Part shown: piece by piece, positions 8,768 to 17,082 of the stretch
Layout of the letters: each line of letters starts with the position of its first letter
Numbering within the stretch: the stretch's first letter is position 1
Assembly (NCBI GenBank): GCA_029945625.1
Contig: JAQSCW010000001.1
Span: forward strand, 1 to 53,025
Direction: 5' to 3'
DNA from: a bacterium
Lineage (GTDB): Bacteria > Bacteroidota > Bacteroidia > B-17B0 > Aurantibacillaceae
Length of the DNA stretch: 53,025 bases
Program-made: the position numbers and the translations under genes
Notes under the pieces: model-generated
The model's database searches: none
The model's input: only the letters and a program-made list of their open reading frames with translations
What the model was told of the DNA's origin: nothing

Positions 8768-10132
8768 ATGGAACAGCCTTTCTTTAAAATAGCCTCCATC
8801 ATTACCAAAGTTACCTGGCAAGTGGCAGAGCAGGAACAGATTCGCGCTTTTGTAAAAAACCTGGAACAAGATCCTCCCCAACAATTACAATTTTTTGAAT
8901 ACTGCAGGTTGTGGAAGCTGGCTCCCTGGGTGCATAGTCAGTTATGCAGACAGCAGCTCATCGATTACTTCACTATTGAAACACGGTCGTTGTTTTTTGA
9001 GCTATATGAAAAAGTACGTAGCGAAAATGAAAACAGAAACAGAGAGGCCCTTCGTTTTTTAAAAGTCTTTGAGGAGCAGCACATTGAGGTAGCGATTTTA
9101 AAAGGAAATTTATTGGCGCATTCGGTGTACGGTGATACCGGATACAAACGAATGAACGATTTTGATATTTTGGTACACCGCGAGGATTGGGAAAAAATTC
9201 AGGACATCTATTTTTCGCTGGGTTACATTCCTCTTGGATTTGGATGGAGCGGCGAAAAACAAAAGGCAGCCAGCTTCAGTCATGTGGGAATGGCATTTAT
9301 CAGTCCCGATTTTTCATGCATCATTGGTACCCAATGGGGATTAAAGTCGCCCACGGCAGGTTACACAGTTAACATGGAAGAAGCCTGGGGCACCGCCTTG
9401 GATGGTGACTTTTTTGGGGTTAGGGTAAAACAACTTTCGCCCGCATACAATCTTTTGCATTTGATGCTGCACATGGGCATTTATAAATGTGGGATTCGCG
9501 ACTGCATGGATGTGTATAATTTGTTTTTAACCACGTTGATTGATGAAGAAGACCTTATTGCCCTGCTGGCACGATCGGGGGCGCTGGATAAGGCCGCCTT
9601 TACGTTGTGCATGAGTAATTTGTGTTCAAATTCACTTAACACGTTATTAGAAAAGCTGCCGGTGGGGAAAGATCCATTTATTCGGGCACGGTTGGCAAAA
9701 CGTTTAGAAAATTTTGAGCGCACCGGTGATATTCATAATTCGTACAACGATTATTTTCAGGATATAGAAAAGCTGGTAATCTATTTTAATCTTTTTCCGG
9801 CCTTTCATAAGAAACTGGTTTTTTACGCGCTCATTTTGAAAGGGATCTTCCTGCCCAACAAATTAATGGCCCTGCGCTTGAGTGACGCAGCAGACAGTGA
9901 GAGTGGTTCGGAAACAATGAAGGCCCGGCTGAAGGCGCCCTATTTTGTATTTTCATTAATTGCACAGGAAATTGGCTGGTCTTTTACTTTTTTACTATTT
10001 TTAAAATTAGGTTTCGACCTGTTGTTCTCACTCAAAAATTATTTCATGAAACACGAGTCCTATTTTGATTACCTGAAAAGAAGGGGAATAGATCCCAAGG
10101 CAATTGAAAAGGCGGTAAAAAATATTCAATAA
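8768..10132 (+). CDS. Nucleotidyltransferase-fold protein (NTP_transf_5-like)
   Basis: 454 residues. The central part (LKGNLLAHSVYGDTGYKRMNDFDILV, residues 111-136) has the pol-beta-type nucleotidyltransferase pattern of PF14907: a Lys-Gly, then an Arg or Lys, then an acidic pair D131xD133 for metal binding. Members occur near peptide-natural-product and polysaccharide clusters, and their reaction is mostly unknown. The C-terminal third has hydrophobic stretches (VFYALILKGIF; FTFLLFLKLGFDLLF) that may touch a membrane. The next gene begins on the base after its stop codon, so it is translationally tied to two P-loop kinases. Family fairly sure, function unknown. Confidence 0.75.
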   Translation: MEQPFFKIASIITKVTWQVAEQEQIRAFVKNLEQDPPQQLQFFEYCRLWKLAPWVHSQLCRQQLIDYFTIETRSLFFELYEKVRSENENRNREALRFLKVFEEQHIEVAILKGNLLAHSVYGDTGYKRMNDFDILVHREDWEKIQDIYFSLGYIPLGFGWSGEKQKAASFSHVGMAFISPDFSCIIGTQWGLKSPTAGYTVNMEEAWGTALDGDFFGVRVKQLSPAYNLLHLMLHMGIYKCGIRDCMDVYNLFLTTLIDEEDLIALLARSGALDKAAFTLCMSNLCSNSLNTLLEKLPVGKDPFIRARLAKRLENFERTGDIHNSYNDYFQDIEKLVIYFNLFPAFHKKLVFYALILKGIFLPNKLMALRLSDAADSESGSETMKARLKAPYFVFSLIAQEIGWSFTFLLFLKLGFDLLFSLKNYFMKHESYFDYLKRRGIDPKAIEKAVKNIQ

Positions 10133-10732
10133 ATGAGCCAACTAATCTGCATTACAGGAATGGATGGGACCGGAAAAAGTACCCTTCTCAAAAACTTGTC
10201 CTCAGTTTATCCTTCCTCCTATGTGGCGAATATTTGGGACATCATGGAGGGCGGCGTCCAAACAGTTCCTTTTAAGTCGAAAAAAGATATTGATGCGTAT
10301 TTGTGCGAACTTAGTCCCGATTCACGTCTATTATTTCTTACGCATGCCTTGCGGTTTTCGCTCGACAGAGCCTTGTCTTCTAAAAAGGAAATCGTGTTCT
10401 TAAATTCTTATTATTACAAGTATTTTGCTACTGAACTGGCATTGGGGGCCGGCATGGAACTGGCGGAGACACTGCTAAATTCATTTCCTGAGCCCGACCA
10501 AACATTTTATTTAGAACTTTCTCCCGAAGTGGTTGTTAGTAGAAAAACGGTGTTTTCGCGGTATGAATGCGGACTTTCGAAAACTCCCGGAAACCTGAGC
10601 TTTATGGAATTTCAGAAACTAGCCCTGGCCCAATGGAAAAATTTTGACAGCACCGATTTTATAACGCTGGATGCCGCGTTGAGTGAAGACATAATAGCAC
10701 AAGAAGTAAAAAAACGACTACTTTACCCATGA
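10133..10732 (+). CDS. Thymidylate-kinase-like P-loop kinase (first of tandem pair)
   Basis: 199 residues. The Walker A motif GMDGTGKST is at residues 9-17, as in thymidylate and related nucleoside-phosphate kinases. A possible LID arginine region is SRKTVFSRYE near 137-146. The usual dTMP-binding DR(Y/F) motif is replaced by FLNSYYYKYF, so this is unlikely to be the housekeeping Tmk. Its ATG directly follows the stop of the nucleotidyltransferase gene, and its own stop overlaps the next kinase start (ATGA). The substrate may be the product of the neighbouring nucleotidyltransferase or some other non-canonical metabolite; this is inference. Confidence 0.72.
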   Translation: MSQLICITGMDGTGKSTLLKNLSSVYPSSYVANIWDIMEGGVQTVPFKSKKDIDAYLCELSPDSRLLFLTHALRFSLDRALSSKKEIVFLNSYYYKYFATELALGAGMELAETLLNSFPEPDQTFYLELSPEVVVSRKTVFSRYECGLSKTPGNLSFMEFQKLALAQWKNFDSTDFITLDAALSEDIIAQEVKKRLLYP

Positions 10733-11526
10733 AATTAATTTTGATTACCGGGCTGGATGGCTCCGGAAAAAGCACGCTCATCTCGCGACTCGAAGCGCAT
10801 AAAAACGAAGGTACTGCATTTTTGCGTGCACCGGTGATCAATGCAGAGGTTTTTGAAGAGAACCAAAAATTGTACAAAGCCTCACTTTTTATTAATTGGC
10901 TGAATACGGAAGCAGATAGTTTAAACGTGCCGCAATTAAAGGCGGCCGCCCTTTTTGCGTCGATGCTCATCTTCAAAGATCTGCTCGAAGAATTCAGAAA
11001 AAAGAATGTGGATCTGGTATTTTGTGAGCGTCACCCACTTATTGATACGGCGGTGTATGCCCGTTTTTATGCCGATAAGATGCACCCCAAAAGTATTCCT
11101 GTGGCAACCCTCGCTGAAATAGATTATAACTTTAATGCGGAGCTCGGGTATTTCACAAAAATGATGAATTTAAAAAAACAGGACATGCCCCATGGGGCAC
11201 TGCATGCCTTGCTTTTATTGATGTATAATTGGTTTTATATTCATAAAAAATTTGCACTAGAGCACTTAAAAGAGTTGTTCTCTGTTGAAATGCCTTCAAA
11301 AATTTATTACCTAAAAGCCGATGCCGACGTGTTGTTTCAGCGCATTGCGCAGCGAGATGTTCTAGAGCCGCATGAAACCGAAAAGGTACTTGCCAAATTT
11401 ATTCCGGTGTACGATCAGGTATTGGCCGACGCGAAAACGGAAACCGAAGTGGTGAATGCCAATGAGGTAAAGCATCTGGATGGCGCCTACCATCAGATCC
11501 GAAAAAATTATTTTCCTGCTCTATAG
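10729..11526 (+). CDS. Thymidylate-kinase-like P-loop kinase (second of tandem pair)
   Basis: 265 residues with Walker A GLDGSGKST at residues 8-16. DLVFCERHPLIDTAVYARFYAD near 100-121 resembles the substrate-binding DRY region of dNMP kinases (here ERH). The later QRIAQRDVLEPHE segment could form the LID. It is longer than normal Tmk (about 210) through an insert around residues 120-180. It overlaps the previous gene by 4 bases, and its 3' end overlaps the convergent desaturase gene by 19 bases. The two kinases share the P-loop and fold but little else, suggesting different substrates in one pathway. Confidence 0.72.
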   Translation: MKLILITGLDGSGKSTLISRLEAHKNEGTAFLRAPVINAEVFEENQKLYKASLFINWLNTEADSLNVPQLKAAALFASMLIFKDLLEEFRKKNVDLVFCERHPLIDTAVYARFYADKMHPKSIPVATLAEIDYNFNAELGYFTKMMNLKKQDMPHGALHALLLLMYNWFYIHKKFALEHLKELFSVEMPSKIYYLKADADVLFQRIAQRDVLEPHETEKVLAKFIPVYDQVLADAKTETEVVNANEVKHLDGAYHQIRKNYFPAL

Positions 11527-12353
11527 TGTTTGTAGCGTTTGTCAAAGAACATGCCGTAAACTGAACGAAAGGGGTCTGTGTTTAATTTTCGGAACAAGAG
11601 TCCGATGGTTAAGGTGAGCCACGAATAACCCGGGTAATCGTGGTGCACTTCGTGATTCCCAATTCCCATACCTAAAGGGAACCAATGCGTATTACTTTCT
11701 TTGCCTTCGTGCACACCCATGTGTTCGCCCCAATAACGAATGGCGCCAAGACTCGTCATCACCGTAAAAGTGCCCAGCACAAACCAAAGGGGTGGCTGCG
11801 TAAGATAGCTGACGAGTCCGGCCACTACAAATGACAGAATCACATAGGGGATGCTTACTTTTACTTTTTTCGACTTATCTGATTTTTTTTCTTTGTAACC
11901 TAAAATGAGTGCCAGATTAAATGCAAAGGGCAAACACTGAAGAATTGCATATAGGAGTCTTTTTTCTTCAAATAATTTATTTTTGAGGTCCGACCATAAA
12001 GGGTCGTCTTCTGTGTTGGTATTGGCATGGTGCAACAAATGGTATTTTTTAAACAGTTCGGTATAAAGCGGGAGGATGATGAGTCCGGCACAAAAATTCA
12101 TAATAAAATAATCGAATTTAGTTTTGGTAATGCTCTTGTGGGCCCCATCGTGCATGGTGATTACAAAAAAAGAATGGGCCAGGAGGCCGGCGGGGAAAAT
12201 AACCCAGTAGTGACCCAGACGAAAGGACTGCATAGCGAGTGCGATGCCAAAATAAAGAATTGCCGCCATGGAAAAGGTGGAAAAGTAGAGCAGCGTTTTA
12301 TGGCTTCGCAAAAAACGTTCAATATTTTTTTCTCTATTGTATATTTCGGGCAT
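11508..12353 (-). CDS. Membrane fatty-acid desaturase/hydroxylase
   Basis: 281 residues. The di-iron histidine boxes are intact: HDGAH (68-72), HLLHH (105-109) and HEVHH (234-238), with an extra HMGVH (211-215). Hydrophobic segments at about 20-45, 48-66, 84-98, 138-152 and 168-200 give the usual four-helix membrane plan with the boxes on the cytoplasmic face. The family inserts double bonds or hydroxyls into acyl chains or carotenoids using O2. The C terminus overlaps the convergent kinase gene by 19 bases. With an ACP gene 4 kb away the substrate could be an acyl-ACP or a membrane lipid; that is inference. Confidence 0.85.
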   Translation of the reverse strand: MPEIYNREKNIERFLRSHKTLLYFSTFSMAAILYFGIALAMQSFRLGHYWVIFPAGLLAHSFFVITMHDGAHKSITKTKFDYFIMNFCAGLIILPLYTELFKKYHLLHHANTNTEDDPLWSDLKNKLFEEKRLLYAILQCLPFAFNLALILGYKEKKSDKSKKVKVSIPYVILSFVVAGLVSYLTQPPLWFVLGTFTVMTSLGAIRYWGEHMGVHEGKESNTHWFPLGMGIGNHEVHHDYPGYSWLTLTIGLLFRKLNTDPFRSVYGMFFDKRYKHYRAGK

Positions 12354-12432
12354 GACGAATAAAGGTATGAATTATTAGGGGGATCCTCAATGGTTTGTTT
12401 TTTGGGTTGGAATTTTTTTAAAGAGGCAGAAA

Positions 12433-12615
12433 CCCTGCCCGACCAGGGGAAAACACTTCATTGTCATTCAGGCGGGCGCAAAGGACACAAAGGTTTACAC
12501 AAAGGACACAAAGTGCGTAATATTTATTTTGCTTTGTGACTCTTTGTGCTGCCTCTTTCTTTGTGTCCTTTGTGCCCGCCTGAACGACCAAATGCATTTT
12601 ATAGGTCGGGCAGGG
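12433..12615. repeat. Large palindromic element (two facing copies of a dispersed repeat)
   Basis: The 316-base gap between desaturase and HMG-CoA reductase holds nested inverted arms. Bases 12433-12444 pair with 12604-12615 (12/12), and 12467-12492 pair with 12559-12584 (25/26). The core CCCTGCCCGACC ... TTCAGGCGGGC recurs singly at 16906-16971 and 18542-18584, each followed by degenerate ACAAAGGACACAAAG-type sequence. As RNA it would form a very long stem; as DNA it looks like two facing copies of one intergenic repeat. No coding capacity seen. Confidence 0.7.
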
Positions 12616-12669
12616 ATAAAAAAAGCACAGAATCGCACTGAGTTAAGAAAGCCTCTTGAGAATCGGGAA

Positions 12670-14991
12670 TTATAATTTATCCAAAATACCGATCATACGA
12701 ATAGCATTCAATAGAATGCGGTCACCAAATTTTAGTTTCATTAAAATTTCTGAGACTTTGTAAAAACTGGCGCGTGTAATTAAAAATTCTTTGAGGGCAT
12801 AGGTATATCCTTTTTTCCAGTGCAACCAATCTATGTCAGGATAAAGGTCACGATTCAATTCAAAGTGATACGTTAAGTGCGCTATAAATTGGGACTCCTC
12901 AAAATTAAGTGGGCATGAAAAACTAAGAAATTCAACGATATCGCGGTGCGGAATATTTTTTACTGCTAATTCCCAATCGTAGATGATCACCTGCCCATTG
13001 CTTTTAAGTGCTAAGTTCCGCGGATTAAAATCGTTATGGATGATGGTGAGTGGTAAATTGAGCGATTTCGACTCATGTTCCAGTTCATCGCAATATGTTT
13101 TAAGAAGGTTGTACCGCGGTTCATCATTTTCGGAACAGACTATCTGTGCCATTTTCTTGTAAAGCGGCAGTGAAGCGCGCGGTTCAAATTGTTTTACGTC
13201 CTTCAATGCATCCTGAATGTAGGTCGAGGCAAAGAAGGCGTGTAAACTGTGAATGCTGCCAATAACATTGCGGACTTTATCAGCTGTCCATAACTGCGGT
13301 GAGTTCTCCGAATCAAACAAATCGAAATCTGTTTTTATCAAGCGTTCTTGAAACAGTAAATAAATTTCGCGCTCCTCGTTTAGGTAGTTGCCGTAATACT
13401 CGGGAATGTTCTTAAAGCCGTTTTTAGAAAGGCATTCGTAAATGGACATTTCTTTTAGGTGCGAGTTCCAATATTCAAGATGTTCGCGGTGCGAGTAGAT
13501 GAGATCAGAAAGGGCAGGATCAATGGAAGCAGCCATTAAATGAAGACCTTTGATCACGTCTATATCAAGTGCTTTTGAACGAATTACGATAAATTTTGTT
13601 TCACCGGTTGTGAGCAAAACTGAAAAGGGAAAGAACCCAATGAGTTTTTTATTGACGCGTTGGGTAATGCCGGTAAGAATACCGTTTTCAAACACATCCG
13701 ATTGCGCTTGCACCGAGAGTATGGGAATTCCTTTTACTTTTTGTTGGAGACAGTTTTTAATAAATGCTTCATTTAGTTCATTTTTAAGGAGCCAGTTAGC
13801 GGGTTTATTTCGTCCCAGTTTTTCATGCGCTTTTGCAAATTCACCGCTCACAATGGCAGCGTAAGTTGAGATTTCAAGTGAGAGGGCGAAACCCGCAATG
13901 AGTTGCGCAAAACGTTCTGCTTTCCCTGTGCCTGCGCACTTCATTAAATTTAAGGCCTCTTGTTGAGCCGGCAGGGAGGTGCCTCCGCCAACGGTACCAA
14001 CTACCAGTGAAGGCAGACTTAATTTGAGATACAATCCTTTTTCTACTTTTTCGAGATATAAATTGGCGATGGAAGATTCGTGGATGGAAGCGAGATCTTG
14101 ACCTGTGGCCACAAAAATAGAAGCAATGGCATTGGCCACGTTGATGTTGAAACCCAACATGCCGTCTTGTTCGGTAAGTTTTACGGAAGGGGCATAGTAT
14201 CTGATGATATTGTCTGATGTAGTGCGCAGTACTTTCCTGATAACCTCTTCTTCCAAAACACATTCGGAGGTGACTGACATCCCGCGACCTTCTTGCACGA
14301 GGTACCGTGATACTTTTTTATCGGAAGAACCGTTGCCTTCGATGATAAAGTATTCTATTGTTATGCCGCTGTATTTTGCGAACTCATCCACGATCCACAG
14401 CATGGCATGCCAGGTGCAGGTGGTGGTCATGTTTTGGCCTGCTGCATCGGCGGTGGTGTAAACAAAACGCAGGTGTACATGTTTGTCGAATAGCACCGAC
14501 TGAATAGAAATTAATTTGGCATGGTTGGAAAAAGTTTCGGCAGTATTTTTGATATTTTGAAATTGTGAATCGACCCATTTCTCAAATTGTATGGCTTGTT
14601 CTTCATTTTCTAAAATAAATAAGGGAGCGCGTACCATTTTTTGCCGGTGCACGGTGGCTTTAAATCCCCCACTGTAGCTGATGGCTTTGGCACCGCGGTT
14701 CATACTCGCAACAAGGGCTCCCTCGAGGGTGCCGGCCAGGGTGTACACGTATTCTCTTTTTTCGTTTTCTACAAATAGAAGAGGTCCCACAATTCCCAAA
14801 GGGATCTCGGTACTTCCCACATACGATTCGATGTTATTTTGAACAGCAGTATAATCTAAAAAGCTGCGGGGAATGTGATCAAGTTCAACACCATTTTCGC
14901 GCAAATGATCGAGACGCAGTTTGATGGCAGTTTTGGTAACGAGTCCGCGGCCGGGCACCAATTTATATTCTTCTTCCTCTTTTTTGGCCAT
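12670..14991 (-). CDS. HMG-CoA reductase fused to an APH-like kinase domain
   Basis: 773 residues. Residues 1-430 are a class I-like HMG-CoA reductase, the mevalonate-forming step of isoprenoid synthesis. All catalytic residues are in place: Glu90 (TLEGALVAS), Lys225 (SSDKKVS), Asp299 (GQD) and His389 (AKAHEKLG), plus DAAGQNM and GTVGGGT for CoA and NADP(H). Residues 440-773 are an aminoglycoside/choline-phosphotransferase-type kinase with catalytic loop H652NDFNPRN (Asp654, Asn659) and metal Asp in YD672WE. The protein is much longer than stand-alone bacterial reductases (about 430). No frame break separates the halves. The kinase substrate is unknown: mevalonate, another prenol precursor, or a regulatory target are options. 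The next gene on the same strand, an aldo/keto reductase, is separate (160-base gap). Confidence 0.88.
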   Translation of the reverse strand: MAKKEEEEYKLVPGRGLVTKTAIKLRLDHLRENGVELDHIPRSFLDYTAVQNNIESYVGSTEIPLGIVGPLLFVENEKREYVYTLAGTLEGALVASMNRGAKAISYSGGFKATVHRQKMVRAPLFILENEEQAIQFEKWVDSQFQNIKNTAETFSNHAKLISIQSVLFDKHVHLRFVYTTADAAGQNMTTTCTWHAMLWIVDEFAKYSGITIEYFIIEGNGSSDKKVSRYLVQEGRGMSVTSECVLEEEVIRKVLRTTSDNIIRYYAPSVKLTEQDGMLGFNINVANAIASIFVATGQDLASIHESSIANLYLEKVEKGLYLKLSLPSLVVGTVGGGTSLPAQQEALNLMKCAGTGKAERFAQLIAGFALSLEISTYAAIVSGEFAKAHEKLGRNKPANWLLKNELNEAFIKNCLQQKVKGIPILSVQAQSDVFENGILTGITQRVNKKLIGFFPFSVLLTTGETKFIVIRSKALDIDVIKGLHLMAASIDPALSDLIYSHREHLEYWNSHLKEMSIYECLSKNGFKNIPEYYGNYLNEEREIYLLFQERLIKTDFDLFDSENSPQLWTADKVRNVIGSIHSLHAFFASTYIQDALKDVKQFEPRASLPLYKKMAQIVCSENDEPRYNLLKTYCDELEHESKSLNLPLTIIHNDFNPRNLALKSNGQVIIYDWELAVKNIPHRDIVEFLSFSCPLNFEESQFIAHLTYHFELNRDLYPDIDWLHWKKGYTYALKEFLITRASFYKVSEILMKLKFGDRILLNAIRMIGILDKL

Positions 14992-15151
14992 GGGTCTATT
15001 TCTAAATATAAATATAGTAAAATTGAGAAGAGGGAACTTGTTTTTGTGAGAAGGTGAGGGTAGTAGGAGTGCCGAGAGAATGTTAGTCTCAAGTATAAAA
15101 ACGTTGAATTACTTTCGCTCGTTTTTGGCTTCAGGAGAACATCCCGGTAAA

Positions 15152-16096
15152 TTAATCACTTGCAGAATTCAGTAAACTAATTTCTTGCGGACGTAACGAC
15201 AAGGTTGCCGCCGCCATCAACTCATTTAATTGAGCAAGAGAAGTAGCACTGGCTATGGGTGCGGTAACCGAAGGCCGGGCCATGCTCCATGCGAGGGCTA
15301 CGGAGGCAGGTTTCGTTTTGTGTTGGGAAGAAATTTCGTCGAGCGCATGTAAGATCCGAAATCCTTTTTCGTTCAAATATTTGTCGGCACCGCGACCTCT
15401 TACACTTTTGGAACTATCGGCGGCTGTGCGGTATTTGCCGCTGAGAAATCCGGAAGCCAAGGAATAGTAGGGTATTACGCCGAGTGTATTTTTTAAGCAG
15501 ATGTTTTCGAGGTCGCCTTCAAACAAGTTTCGTTCGCATAAATTATAATGCGGCTGCAAACACTGGTAGCGGGGAAGTCCGTATGAAGAGGCCGCATCCA
15601 ATGAGGCTTGCAGTCGCTGCGGCGAAAAATTGGAAGCGCCAATGACCCGCACTTTTCCATCTTTGATCAATTGCTGATACGCTTGTAGTGTGTCGGTTAC
15701 AGGGGTATGTTCATCGTCTTTATGACTTTGATAGAGATCGATGTAGGAGGTTTGCAAGCGTTTTAGAGAGTCCTCCACAGCTTGAATGATGTATTTTTTG
15801 GAGAGGCCGATTTTCCCGTTGCCCATGTCCATACCCACTTTAGTAGCAATAATGAGGTTTTGACGATTGCCACGGGCTTTCATCCAGTTGCCGAGAATGG
15901 TCTCAGATTCACCGCCCATACCGCTTGCCCAGCGTGAATAGATATCGGCGGTGTCGATAAAATTAAAGCCCCCTGCAACAAAGGCATCTAAAATTTGGAA
16001 GGATTGTTTTTCGTTGATGGTCCAGCCCACTACATTGCCACCGAAGGCGAGGGAGCTAACCATGAGTTCGGACTGACCGATACGACGTTGTTGCAT
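15152..16096 (-). CDS. Aldo/keto reductase
   Basis: 314 residues of TIM-barrel NADPH-dependent oxidoreductase. The tetrad is visible: Asp48 and Tyr53 in FIDTADIY, Lys86 in ATKVG, His125 in YQSHKDD. GASNFSP and the C-terminal PIASATSLAQL (cofactor phosphate site) are also typical. The nearest type is the YajO/Tas-like group acting on small aldehydes or ketones; the real substrate is open. It lies upstream of the HMG-CoA reductase fusion on the same strand with a 160-base gap, so co-transcription is possible but not shown. Confidence 0.88.
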   Translation of the reverse strand: MQQRRIGQSELMVSSLAFGGNVVGWTINEKQSFQILDAFVAGGFNFIDTADIYSRWASGMGGESETILGNWMKARGNRQNLIIATKVGMDMGNGKIGLSKKYIIQAVEDSLKRLQTSYIDLYQSHKDDEHTPVTDTLQAYQQLIKDGKVRVIGASNFSPQRLQASLDAASSYGLPRYQCLQPHYNLCERNLFEGDLENICLKNTLGVIPYYSLASGFLSGKYRTAADSSKSVRGRGADKYLNEKGFRILHALDEISSQHKTKPASVALAWSMARPSVTAPIASATSLAQLNELMAAATLSLRPQEISLLNSASD

Positions 16097-16174
16097 GGTA
16101 CAAAAGTACGTGGACGGGATGAAATATAAAACAGGTGCCGAGAGCCGCGTTTTTGCAAGGCCTTTTTGTTAAAA

Positions 16175-16223
16175 CTACAATTTGTAGCAATACAACACTA
16201 TAATATGTAGTAGTTTTGAGATA
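16175..16223 (+). promoter_or_regulatory. Promoter with TACA/TGTA palindromes
   Basis: CTACAA-T-TTGTAG (16175-16187) is a perfect palindrome. TACA and TGTA half-sites follow, and TAGTTTTG at 16211-16218 fits the TAnnTTTG box, with TTG at 16182-16184 (26-base spacer, long). Paired TACA/TGTA sites are what BlaI/MecI-type repressors bind. No blaI gene is in this window, so the regulator would act from elsewhere. Confidence 0.4.
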
Positions 16224-16239
16224 ACTAAAAAAGAAAGAC

Positions 16240-16590
16240 ATGAAAACTACCGCCACCCTTGAAACTTATTTTGCCATGATAGAAGGCATTCGTTACGAAA
16301 ATGAAAACGGAGGGGCCTATGCCTATGTGCAGTTACTCGCATACAACCGTGAAGTGTTGCGGTTGTTACGCCCGATTAAAAGTGCGGAGCGGCATGTGGA
16401 GGCGATTGAAGGGATCAATTGGTTATTTAATGAATACCTGGCGGTAAAATTCACGCATCGTCAGAAAGTAATATTTGAAAACAAGTTGGAGGATTTGAAG
16501 GAGATTTTTAAAGCCATTCGTTTTTCATTGAGAGAAATTGACAAGCGTGAGCAAAGGGGGGAGAGACGAGTGCATGCGCAGGCGGCTTGA
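16240..16590 (+). CDS. Small hypothetical helical protein
   Basis: 116 residues, no signal peptide, no membrane segment and no family I recognise. The sequence is predicted to be mostly helical, with a heptad-like charged stretch (FENKLEDLKEIFKAIRFSLREIDKREQRGERR) toward the C terminus that could bind nucleic acid or a partner protein. Support for being real: an ATG at a sensible distance from a promoter-like box with palindromes, good codon use throughout, and no competing gene on either strand. It is isolated between the aldo/keto reductase (divergent) and a repeat-rich gap. Confidence 0.6.
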   Translation: MKTTATLETYFAMIEGIRYENENGGAYAYVQLLAYNREVLRLLRPIKSAERHVEAIEGINWLFNEYLAVKFTHRQKVIFENKLEDLKEIFKAIRFSLREIDKREQRGERRVHAQAA

Positions 16591-17082
16591 GTTCTTTGTA
16601 GATGCTAATGGGGGAATTCTTGTTTGGTTTACCGGAAGTGAAATGAGGGCGCACCTCTCCATGCCCTCCGTGTAGCTCTATCTTTATAGGGCCTCCGTGC
16701 CCCCTGTAGTTAAAAGAACGGGAACCTCAACGAAAGAAAATTAGAGGATTCGCTGAGTACAATTGTCATTATAGGAACAGAAAACACAGAGGACGCAGAG
16801 AGGAGAGGCCGCAAAGAGGACCCGGGGAAAGAAATTGTACTCTTTGTGTAATACTTTGTGTGCTTTGTTCGAAGGACCCCTTTGGGGTACTTAGGAGTGC
16901 AAAAACCCTGCCCGTCCCGTCAGGCCTGCCCGACCAATTAAATACATTTTCATTCTAGTTCAGGCGGGCGGGCACGAAGGACACCAAGAAAGAGACAACA
17001 CGAAGGGCACAAAGCAGAACAAAAGCACTTTGTGCTCTTTGTGTAATACTTTGTGCTCTTTGTGGTTAAAAGACCTCTGGTA
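16591..17082. repeat. Repeat-rich intergenic region
   Basis: 492 bases without a gene. One copy of the dispersed core (CCCTGCCCG ... TTCAGGCGGGC) lies at 16906-16971, with an internal duplication of CTGCCCG (16908-16914 and 16926-16932). Around it are many degenerate units of the AACACAGAGGACGCAGAG and ACTTTGTGCTCTTTGTG kind (from about 16779 and 17025), in opposite orientations so that they can pair. The same units occur at 12.4-12.6, 18.4-18.6 and 30.95 kb. Confidence 0.6.

Noticed and set aside
8768-11526. A phage-defence nucleotidyltransferase (CBASS or MNT/HEPN type)
   Set aside because: The nucleotidyltransferase fits the PF14907 pattern rather than CD-NTase or MNT, and no effector, HEPN or nuclease gene is present; the neighbours are metabolic.
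13874-14263. 129-codon minus-strand frame rich in Arg, His and Cys
   Set aside because: It is a shifted frame of the HMG-CoA reductase domain, whose own frame has all catalytic motifs.
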